Notes under the pieces: model-generated
Databases searched by the model: none
What the model was told of the DNA's origin: nothing
The model's input: the letters and a program-made list of their open reading frames with translations, nothing else
DNA from: Maylandia zebra
Lineage: Eukaryota > Chordata > Actinopteri > Cichliformes > Cichlidae
Direction: 5' to 3'
NCBI RefSeq assembly: GCF_041146795.1
Contig: NC_135170.1
Span: forward strand, 21,632,033 to 21,696,032
DNA: 64,000 nucleotides
Part shown: one piece after another, positions 54,523 through 64,000 of the stretch
How the letters are laid out: each line of letters starts with the position of its first letter
Numbering within the stretch: the stretch's first letter is position 1
Made by a program: the position numbers and the translations under genes

Positions 54523-55792
54523 CTAGTTGGCCTTCGAATCCTTCTCTGTTGAAGTTTCACACTCTGTCTTCTCGCCCTCGATTACACCTTTCTGTTATCG
54601 AAGAGAAAAACTGATTACATCCACTAAGAAAACAAACGTTTCCAATGCAAGCTACAAACTTTTTAACATTACCCGATGATATGAAAATGTATGCCTGTTT
54701 ATGTCTAAAAAGGACCTGCCATGTTCCTTATGCTCCTTATTTTCTGTTACATATTACTAGCGCAGGGTTGGACCCCTGCTTGCCTTCAGAGCTGCCTTAA
54801 TTCTTCATGGCACAGATTCAACGAGGTGGTGGAAATATTCCTCAGATTTTGGTCCATTATCAAGAAGCTGAAGAAATGTACCTAATAAAGTGACGACTGA
54901 ATGTATACAGTTCATATTTAATAAGTCAAAAGTTATCTGCAAGCAACACCTGTGAGCCAGTAGGTCATCTCTCAGGCAGCCAATCAGAAGAGAGATGTCT
55001 TTAAGGGAGCTAAAAGGTTGTTTCAGACAGTGAATGAAGGTCTGATGAATGTCAGAGCTACTTTAGTAGAGCTCATGAATAATAACATTGAACTTAAAAT
55101 GAGTATAATAGATCCACTTTAATTTACAACAAACTTTGTTCCAAACAAGGCAACTAAACTCATGCTTAATTGTCAGTACGTTACCTTTGTCAGATGTGGG
55201 TAATAACGGTTCAACAGGCTGAAAGTGGTGACATGCAAAACATTGACGACGGCCGAGGCCACGATGGCGAAGAGGGCGATACCAGAGAGCACCCAGAGCA
55301 GAGCCAACCCTCCGACAAACAACAGGAATGCTGAGAGAGCAAACACAGGTGACAGGTTTGTGACTACCAGGTGGTGCGGTGTCATAAAATGCTACAGCGC
55401 AAGGGTGAGCACACCTACCCTCACAGAAAACAAAACCCACTGCAGATATCATCATGGTCACAACAGCAAAAGTGACAAAGAGTCCAACAGGCACTGCAGC
55501 CATAGCGCAGAACATCAGAGCTGTGAGAGCTACAAACGAGTGGCTGCTGAGGTACCGCCCAAGTCTCGTATTCAGCAACCGTGCTACCTGTAAGAGATCA
55601 GGTTTCATTGCAGCTGCAAGACAAACCATCAGCTGATGCACACAAATTAGTGAAAACATAAAAGACTTTGACAAGTGGAGGTGTGAAGTTTTGGCTTACC
55701 CTGGGGTCATCTTTAAAGTGTTTCACCAAGGCCGTCCATCTTTTCTTCAGCTGCTCAAAGTCAGCCCCACTCTCACTGCTGCTGCTCTGCAT
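54523..55792 (-). CDS. ldaf1: Lipid droplet assembly factor 1 (promethin/TMEM159)
   Basis: ER hairpin membrane protein that partners seipin and marks sites of lipid-droplet formation. Coding exons in transcript order: 55792-55700, 55587-55419, 55330-55185 and 54591-54523. They give 158 aa with consistent phases (human 161 aa). The N-terminal 31 residues are hydrophilic (QLKKRWTALVKHF). Then comes LGRYLSSHSFVALTALMF, close to human VGQYLDSHPFLAFTLLVF, followed by AVPVGLF. Several near-continuous hydrophobic helices span about 48-125, and a polar tail ends in KDSKAN. The start was chosen because an acceptor (ccttctcag, next to 55817) precedes it, making the upstream part 5' UTR. A non-coding first exon probably ends near 56070. 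Confidence 0.9.
54761..54895 (-). mobile_element. Tc1/mariner fragment in ldaf1 intron 3 (same family as 48-1730)
   Basis: 'gcagggttggacccctgct', 'gccttaattcttcatggcac', 'attttggtccatt' and then 'gtacctaataaagtgacg' are the 3' end and terminal repeat of the same family, shortened internally. There is no coding capacity. Confidence 0.65.
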
Positions 55793-56169
55793 CTTCACAC
55801 AGGTCTGAAGTGACTGAGAAGGAGGAAAAGCACACACAGTCAATCTGGCTGCTTAAATCCCAACACTTAGCTTCCTATTTAAAAGTTACTCCAACGGCTC
55901 AACACATCCTCAGTTCAGCCCCAGTAACAATAAAAACTAGCTCAGAAACAAAATCTGGGATAAAGCTAACAACTGTTGTGAACTTCTGTTGCCGTTCACT
56001 GGACGAAAGTAACTTTCATTACACACTTTTTAAAACATATAACACAAGTTCTGCTGTGAGGTACAAACCTTAAACGGAGTCTCGGCAGCTCACAACATGA
56101 GAGAGAAATCACGAATGTCTCGTGGCTGCTTAAAACACGTCCACGGAAACAACACACCCATTTAAAAAC

Positions 56170-59100
56170 GCACATCTCCTTTCTTCTCGTCCCTCCTCCT
56201 CCTTCTTCCTCTTCACAGAAACTCAGAAAGGGTTCTCGATGTTAACGCTGCTACCTAGTGGTGGCCTCAGGTATTGCAGCTCTAGGTGGCTAGCAAGAGC
56301 AACGGAGCAAAGAAAATTAAAAACAGTATAATCTACAATAAAGGTAACCTAGTCCCATACTGAAGGCTTTGTCGTGTGAGGGAGTGCATTAAAAAATAAA
56401 ATATTAATAATTATAACAGTGACAAAATAATACAAAATGAATTTAATTTTTTTTTTAAAATACACTCCTTACTCTGTAAAATGAAACTTTAGCTCTTCCC
56501 CACCCTGCACTTTCATTTGTTTTGGAGAAAAGAAATGACTGATGGCCCCAAAAAGTGGATTCTGTTCATCGTTTTCAGTGGGAGAAACGTTGCAGCGTCA
56601 CTCATCCAAGGGTCTTCTTCACTTGGATTCCTTTTTGGGATTTCCCTACCTGAAGACTGCACATGAATCAAGACACTTTGTGACTGATGATATCACTCTG
56701 TGACTCTACCGCAGAATAAAATCTGGATGCAAGGATGCAGGAATCAAACATCTGGAGTGACCAAATATTTGCATTGCCCTCTAAAACCGTTTTTAAAAGA
56801 TTTAAATCAAGTTAAATAAATGAGAAAATAAATGTGAACAATAGATTTCACTTCCAAAATAATAAACCAGCAGCAACTCCAAAATAAGCATGGCTAGTCA
56901 TGTGTACTTATTTATTTCCTAATATTAGGGAAATATATTTTTCCCACAAGGAAACATATACAGATAGGTAACCATAAGGCAGTAGAATTAAGTTTATAGT
57001 AATAAAATGTCTATAATGAAAACACATATCGTTTGTACCTGACCCTAGACAGACTCATGTATATTTACTGTCCTCTAGTGGCAAAAATGATACTTTGCAC
57101 ACCATAACATCACTGATACAGTCATTTATGTTTAAATGTAAAAACAAATAATAACTTGATAATAACATGTAATACTTTCATTGCTAATGCATTAATAATG
57201 ATGTGGAGCTTACGATCACTGCTTCACGTTATATTGATGCTACCTCTTATTTTGCCATTAACTGATTATTGGAACAGTGAAGTTTCTTCCCAGGTTGTTC
57301 TCCTGTTCCTTTTCAGCGGTGACATTTCTATACCCTCAAATGTATTTCCACCTGCACAGCTGCGTGTCTTCCCCTCCTCCTCAGACATATTATTCACTGT
57401 CATTAAATGATGCAGTTAGTAATTATGATGGATGCCGGTGCCAGCCTTCTCTGCTTCGGCTTAATTGTGCCATAAAACACAAATGGACTTAATTGAGTTG
57501 GTCACGAGGTCACGAACGATCAAATGATTTGTTCTTGCCGTTTTGTTTTTATTGTCACGGGAGCAAAACGGAAATCAGCGAAGAATAAACGTGCATTTCT
57601 GGAAGTGTGCTTCAGTAGAAAGCAAACACAAGCAGGTGACATCATTATCTGAGGTTACTCAGCACCTCTGATGTGGAGTAACCTCAGCAAACGGTACCTT
57701 TTGAATATGCCCTCATATTGACTGCCGAGGCTTTGTAGCAGGTGCTTTATTATCAGCAGTTCCCCTGAGATCCTGCAGGGGGAGTTCCTATTTCACTTAG
57801 AGTCTGTCGGGCTGAAATGGCCCTTTAAAAATAATGACCACACTGTTTAGCTCTCAGCTCTGTGCTGCTATTAGATGGCAACAGTAAGATTTCTCTCTGA
57901 AGACTGATCGGAATATCAAATGACTGAGCTTCACCCCGCCGCTGATTACTTCCTCGGTAAAAGATAGCAGATATTACCACAGGTGCCCACAAATTACGTT
58001 AAGTCCCTCGAGTTTTGGACGGCATTAAATTTTTGTGAGCACATAACTGCCAGGCATGGGCGAGCGAAACGGCAGGGCGATCTGTTCTGAATTACACCAA
58101 AGAGAGACACCCCTGGGACCAGTGATGACAACTTATTTGGAGCCTTTATAGCTGCTGGCCATACTAATTAATCACGCTGTTTGGTATTGTGTACAGGGGG
58201 AAGGTTCGGTGGGAGAGAAAAAAACCCAGCATCCACCTCTCCAGACTGCTAAACACCGTGAACTCAGTGAACCAAGGCTTTTCAGGAGGCACACAGGAGT
58301 TACACAAAAGGAGATTGTGTATGCAGTTAGTGCATCTGCACCCAAACAACAAGGGATTCCCAATAACTCAGCCCTGCACCCTTCACCCCACCCTCTGCAA
58401 TCTCCTTGAATTTCAGGCTTTCATCTTTATGGCTCTTTCCCATCAGATTACACATTTCATAGTGGGAAACTCTGCAGGCTGGCTGCTGCACTGCATTCCA
58501 CATAACTTCTGGCTGCCAACCAATGCATGCTTCATTAACACGACCCTGCCTGTCTGCTTGTTGTTCATCAGCACGCCCCTGTTGAACTGCATTAAGCTTC
58601 ATCTCCTGCCAAAGCTGTGAAACATCTCGCAGGGAGACCAGCCTCAAATCTCAGTCATCTGTCAAACACTCAGTAATCAATAAATCATTAAGAAACAAAT
58701 GACACCTTTGAAGCAATTGACAGCCTATTTTTTGCAAATCTTTAATATTGTTTTGTAGTTGAAGTCAGTTTAAGCAAAGCACCCCCCTTAAATTACAATT
58801 ATTCAGTAACAAACAACAGGTGAGAACTCAAACAATATTATTCTAATTACTTTTCTCTTTGGATTATCTCCTCCAATGCGTTTTGTCCCCGAGCCTGAAA
58901 TTGTGCACTGCTGCGCTGCATGCCATCATACAGTGTTTTGTAGTAATGCATTATTTAGGAGGAAACATGTTGAAATCAATCAAATCACCACGGCAGTGCA
59001 GCATTCATTTTTCATCACTTAGAGCTGCAGTGGGCAACAAACCTTCAAGCAGCTGCCACCTCTCTGTTTTATGTCCCCTTTCACCAGTACATTATGCTAC

Positions 59101-60690
59101 TCACCTGACCTGCTCGGATCAGTCCTCGCTTACCATCTGGATTAAAAAAAATAAAAAAATCTAGTCTTAAATTGGAGCTAGAGGAGGTGTAGAGGTTTAA
59201 TCACCTTCAAAGTACATGGTCATTACACAATGCTAGAAGGTAATTATGGGCTTTTTTGCTCATTAGGCCAAAAACATGTGGTTTAAGTCTGCAAAATTAA
59301 AGGCACTTTGTTCAGCAGTGGTTTTTTAAAAATATATTACACTTGGTTCAAGCAGTGTGTCTTTTCAGTTTCTTATAAAACCCGTGTACTGATTTTTTAT
59401 AAGGCTGAAACTACTACTGATGCTGAAATAATAAATGTCAAGCAGAACTAATAAGGGGGTTTCCCTTCTGTGACCAATGTGACTGAAGTGAATTGCCATG
59501 CATTTCTAAAACAAACCCTCTTTCACATCTCATTTAAGATCTTTAAGTAAAATATACAACTAAAATGGGATTTAAATGAGGTGAAATCATATTATCACTT
59601 TGGTTGTGCGCTAGGTTTAATTCATATATGCTTTGCGCTGGTCAAAATAAGACATCTCGATGCAACAGAGCTGTTCTGTGGCTCTGGAGAAACAGTGAAT
59701 GACATGTGTGACGAGCAGCCTGCTCTCCCTTGAGCGTAGTTGAAAACGGAATGTTGTTAATATGTCTCATATACATGTGGCACGGAGATATATTTGACTG
59801 TCTAAGAGCAAATTGACTGCACGATATGTCTACTGGCATGTGTCAGGCTGCTCAACAGATTGCAACCAAAATGTGATTGATGGGCTGTCAGCAAATTCCA
59901 ATTTGCATTCGCTGATTGTAAAAACTAATCACTGCGAGAGGAGGAGCGATGAAGAACCATGAAATAGTTGGAAATCTCCAGTGGTGCCCTGTTAACTGGT
60001 GCATGTCCAGCATTTTTTTTTATATCATTTGTTTGCTGATGTCTATCCCTTCGCTGACACACTGCAGTCAGTGCCTTCTGTGCATTATGAGAAAACGCGA
60101 GGGACCTGCTGCTTTTACTCGTCTGTGTTCGGCTTGTCCCATTCAATACCCACACCGCTCTCTCACATTTCCTCACTTTGTTCGCCTCTCTTTGAAGTTG
60201 CACAGGCGTGTTCGTCCAACAGCTGGCCGCAGGAGAACAAAATGTCTTTGGAGTCTGCCCTGTGCCAAATACGATAGCCCTCATTGTCAGTGGTTGTCAT
60301 TTTGCCAGATGAAGGGGGTTGTTTGTGCTTCCTGTCCTCCGACTGGGCTGAGTGAGAGGCTCAAAGGGAGCTCCCTGGAGGGTGGTAAAGGGCGCTGCAG
60401 AGGATGAAGTCAGAGCCCTCATCAGCCTCTTAAAGCTGACCAACAGCAGCAGCAGCACCACTGCACCCTCCCTCAAGAGGGGACACAGGAGGAGATAATG
60501 TGTACTTGGTTAAAGCTCTCCATTCGTGGCAATAAAGGTGGTATTTTTAAAAGAAAAATGACCGCAGCAGCCCCGAAGCTCACCAGTTATGCTGAATCCG
60601 TAGCCTGAATAATGGACGAAGATTTCCTAACCTACTGGTTTCTCGTATTGCCATTGTGGGTTGTTTTTTTTGTCAGCCAGTGCTAGTAGG
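56170..60690. other. Gene-free complex sequence with possible conserved non-coding elements
   Basis: No exon, RNA gene or clear transposon was found over 4.5 kb. Several stretches (about 57400-57640, 57940-58200, 58861-59110 and 59640-59940) are low in simple repeats, balanced in composition and rich in homeodomain-type ATTA/TAAT words. Conserved enhancers near developmental genes often look like this. Conservation cannot be judged from one sequence. Confidence 0.3.
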
Positions 60691-60699
60691 TTTGATTAG

Positions 60700-61140
60700 A
60701 GAGCTGAATCTGTCTGGATGTGCTGCACAGATGCATATACCTGGAGCGCAGATGTCTTGGACAAAACACCAGTGTTCTCTCATTGTCAGTGGTTGTCAAC
60801 AAACTGATTGGCAAGGCTGGAAGCATCACTGGCCAGAATCTGGAGGTGTTTCAGTCAGCGAGGGACAGGAGACCCCTCAGAACAGGAACCTGAAATAACA
60901 GTTTGCACAGGCTCGCTAAAAATCGCCAGATATCAATCCAGTAAGATACGCTTGGATGTGATGGAATGGGAGCTTCACATCATGGATGTGCTGCTGAAAG
61001 ATTTGCAGCAACTGTGTGATATTTAATGTCAATATGGAAAATTTTTCATTATCGTGGTGACTCTATGCCACAAAGAATTAAGGCAGTTCTGAAGAAAAAA
61101 ATAGGGCCTCCAACCTCGCACCAGCAAGGTGTACTTGATG
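60700..61140 (+). mobile_element. Tc1/mariner 3'-part fragment (same family as 48-1730)
   Basis: It reads 'gatggaatgggagcttcaca', 'tttgcagcaactgtgtgat', 'tctatgccacaaagaattaa', 'ggcagttctgaag' and 'agcaaggtgtac', the 3' transposase region in the plus orientation. The terminal repeat is degraded and the frame is broken. Confidence 0.7.
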
Positions 61141-61259
61141 AAGTGTACATATGAACATTTTTTGGTGCTCTGTATCCAGAGAGACTTTATTGCATCCTTA
61201 TAACAGAGAACTGTCTGATCCTCAACCACGGTAGTCATTTATTCAAGCATACGGTGGGA

Positions 61260-63150
61260 GAAGATTAATTTCATGCAGGCGAACTTTTCTCTGATCAAAC
61301 CGTTGAGTTGCTTAGTACCCAGTTGCATCTGCAGTTAATCCTTACTGTGAGAAAATCAACCTAGAACAAAAACAGTGAGCTTCTTCAGAGCAGAAATTAA
61401 TGAATGCCCTGACACGCATGTGGAATCAATCTTTTCATGTACCTTCTGGCAATTAAATGCCTTCCCAGACGAGTTAGATTTTAGGAGTCACATGTTGCCT
61501 GTTTTCTTCTGTCCTCAGCATGTGCGTCTCTTTTGATAAACCCTAGCATCAGGCTTTTGATTTATCATCAAATACATCATAGACGGTAATTTAATTTGCG
61601 ATACTTAATCAGTGTTTTCCCCACTTTCAATTACAATGAATCAACACTGTCACCGCAGTCTGTCACTAAACAAACTTTGCCATCAATTCCATGCAAAATC
61701 TATGAGGCGTCACTGAATAACAAAGTAGAGTGAATATTATCCAAAGTCGGGTCAGTGGGTTTATGCAAGAAAAAAAACAAAAAAACGAAAAAAAAACCTG
61801 TGCTGCAAAATGTTGCAATGTGTTGTTTCTGCTCCTCATCACATATTCAGGTTCTTATTCAATGTCAGTATTTTGATGGATGGCTCTCGGTGCCTTTTGC
61901 TCCTGCATTTTGATACACTGTTTGAATTATGATTAAAGAGGGAGTTGGCTAAAAGCAGCAAGAGGATTAGTGACAGCTCTCGAGACAGGAGAGACTATAT
62001 AAGAGAAGGAAGATGGGCTTGAGAGGTCACCATTAAAGAAAGGTGATGGTAGAGTATATTACCCTCATGCATTATTTGCTTCACTTTTGTGCCAGTCTGA
62101 CCTGGAGAAGAGAAGAGGAGCGGGAAGGGGGAAAGTAAAGATGGGGGACGAATAAGGATGGCAATAAGGGACTGTTAAACTTGTAGACGTCCTTTTGTAT
62201 TCCCCATCACTTCACAATGTGCCCCTCAGGAAGGCAGGGAGAGTCTTCTGGCCATATATTACAGCTTTACTGTCAGTGACTGGACTCGCTCATTAAACCT
62301 AACTTGATTGTTTTGAAGCAAAGGGAGGGATTTGTGCATCAGTGAAGGATTTGGACAGGAAAAAGAGATGATTTTCTCCTGTGTTTTTTTTGGAGGTTAT
62401 AGCAGTGCTCCACATGGTGGAACATCCTCTAATCAAACTGCAGGGCAGTGGTCTGTCAGTGTTTAAACAGATCCTTTATGATGCAAACAAATTTGTCAGG
62501 TGCATGTGCATAATATCTCGCTTGCACAAATGCGCAGAGAAAAAAACGACAACCCGCGTCTGCTGTAAGTGTCAACTTCACAGGTGACCTTTTGTTTCTG
62601 TTAGCTGTTTGGACTTGCAGGTTGTTTGATGCTCTAAACCACCCTGAATTAAGCACTACTCCAACATCAAGGTGGCGTGGTTAGCTAGATGAAAGCAAAG
62701 GGCTTGCACGGCGGGTAATACATTCAACAGGCGCATATTCACAGCTAGAAGTGAAGCAGCTGGGGAGAAGGAGTAGGCACGATGAAAGTGGATTAGCATG
62801 GATTCATCATTCTCTATCACAGAAAAGGCATGAGTGCTTCATGAATCTACTCTGTATTTCCTCGCAGAAGGGCTCAGCAGTTTATTGGTTGCTATAAACA
62901 CAAAGGAGCATAAAAGTGTCCAATTACTTGTCTTAGCATTTAATGGTAAACATTTTTATACCGCCTTGAAATTTAAATGCATTAAATGCATTGGTTTAAA
63001 TGCATTTAATTGATTATTTATTCTGACTCACTTCATTAAAAAAAAACAGAAGCTGGTTGGCATGTGTGGAACTGATCTGTAAGTCTTTGGTGAACCCCAC
63101 CTCCCATTTTTCTGGTTTAAGTAAGTAGATTAAAACCACTGAGAGCTTTA
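61260..63150. other. Gene-free sequence, no gene recognised
   Basis: Non-repetitive, with no exon signals. A 30-bp palindromic structure is at 62981-63010. Stretches such as 61440-61740 have the same CNE-like look as 57-59 kb. Confidence 0.3.
62981..63010. repeat. Perfect inverted repeat, 12-bp arms
   Basis: attaaatgcatt (62981-62992) and aatgcatttaat (62999-63010) are reverse complements separated by 6 bp. A further aaatgcatt-type word sits just upstream, giving three ATGCAT cores in 35 bp. Confidence 0.9.
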
Positions 63151-63152
63151 TG

Positions 63153-63756
63153 TGTCATGGCCTGGGTCTACGGACCCAGGACTCATGTATTTTAGTTATG
63201 TTCGTGTGGTGTTTTGGCTTTCTCTCCTTTTTTCCTCCTGGTGTCTCCGTGTGAGCTTCCAGACGTTTTGGTTCGCTGTGGAGACTGCAAACCCGGAAGT
63301 GTTCCTGCACTAGAGACAGCCACACCTGCCGCTCGTCCTCCTCTGCCAGCTACAACGGATTACGCCCGTCAAGGGAGCAGTATTTAAGACTGTAGCTGAG
63401 CTGAGGCTGACGCTGGATCCTTGAGTCAGAACTCGTCAGTACAGCCGTGGACTTGATATAAACCTTCGAGAAAGTAGATTCCCTGCTAACCTGTTTGTGT
63501 TACCAGGAATCTGGAGCGGTGCGTGTTTTGGAAGTCACGGTATGGGTGTTTTTGGAGTCGCCACTGTTTCACCTTTCACGAACATCTGCACTGTGTGGGA
63601 TTCAGGGAGAATCGCCACGGGACCACAGTGCCGGGATTTTGTATATAGTTGTGTGTTTTCCACCCCTGTCAATAAATCCACTGTCCTTCACTAAGAGTCT
63701 CGCGTTTGGGCCCTAATTTCTCTGCAACTCCACGGTCTGCCATCGCAGCCCGTGAC
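63153..63756 (+). mobile_element. Candidate solo LTR
   Basis: The segment starts tgtcatggcctggg and ends gcagcccgtgaca, imperfect inverted TGTCA...TGACA ends of LTR type. It contains a TATA-like gtatttaag followed by GC-rich sequence, and AATAAA in 'gtcaataaatccactg', in LTR order (U3-R-U5). No internal genes or second LTR lie in the window. I did not find a clean target duplication, so this is less certain than the insert at 1359. Confidence 0.45.
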
Positions 63757-64000
63757 AGAATGTGGCTTTAGGGCACATTTCTCTAAAGAATTAAATATTC
63801 ATGACTAAATTAACAACAGTGAAAGTTAACTTTAGGGAAACAAAACTTCTTTAAAGGCCCCCTGTGGAGTTTTTTTTAATAGCAGTAACTCTATAGACTG
63901 GTGATGTTCTGCTGACTTGGTCTCATTAAAAAAAGGCAGCATTTTAAAATTTCTAAATAGTGAAGAACTCCCACGGCCACTATTTTCTGATTCATAGGAC
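63757..64000. other. Window end, no gene recognised
   Basis: AT-rich DNA with no coding or repeat signal I can name. Confidence 0.4.

Noticed and set aside
58189-58620. 143-residue open frame in the right-hand flank
   Set aside because: No domain, no matching splice structure and ordinary non-coding composition. Overlapping frames of similar length exist on both strands.

Overview
The window is nuclear DNA from a ray-finned fish, most likely a percomorph teleost. Evidence: six compact, intron-rich vertebrate genes with GT-AG introns, a tRNA-derived fish SINE, an L2-type LINE with the teleost two-ORF layout, and many decayed Tc1/mariner and hAT copies. I could not tell the species; a cichlid-like fish is only a guess. 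No bacterial, viral or CRISPR system is present.

Layout: 1-9.6 kb is repeat-rich intergenic DNA, including a Tc1 element that itself carries younger insertions. Then come sdr42e2 (+, 11 coding exons, 10372-19824), a tRNA-Leu(TAG) (-, 21254-21335), cdr2 (-, 7 coding exons, 23878-29765), an mfsd13b-like transporter (+, 7 exons, 30572-35788), a hAT-type element (36041-37419), igsf6 (-, 6 exons, 39253-40544), kdelr2 (+, 5 exons, 42405-46973), a nearly whole L2 LINE (-, about 48461-52500) and ldaf1 (-, 4 coding exons, 54523-55792). From 56.2 kb to the end I see no gene. That stretch holds complex non-repetitive sequence, a Tc1 fragment and a candidate solo LTR.

I built every gene model by hand, joining exons at GT-AG sites. 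Each closes in frame at about the length expected for its family: 486, 455, 478, 219, 212 and 158 residues. The genes alternate in strand, so neighbours are tail-to-tail (sdr42e2/cdr2, mfsd13b/igsf6, kdelr2/ldaf1) or head-to-head (cdr2/mfsd13b, igsf6/kdelr2). Five of the six belong to the gene set I know from human 16p12.2 (SDR42E2, CDR2, MFSD13B, IGSF6, LDAF1); KDELR2 is on a different human chromosome.

The genes do not form one pathway. They cover steroid-dehydrogenase-like redox, a cytoplasmic coiled-coil protein, a putative transporter, a myeloid Ig receptor, Golgi-to-ER retrieval and lipid-droplet assembly. I found no clearly new system. The most informative features are the nested repeats, an intron made almost wholly of a LINE fragment that begins at the splice donor, and the conserved gene block.
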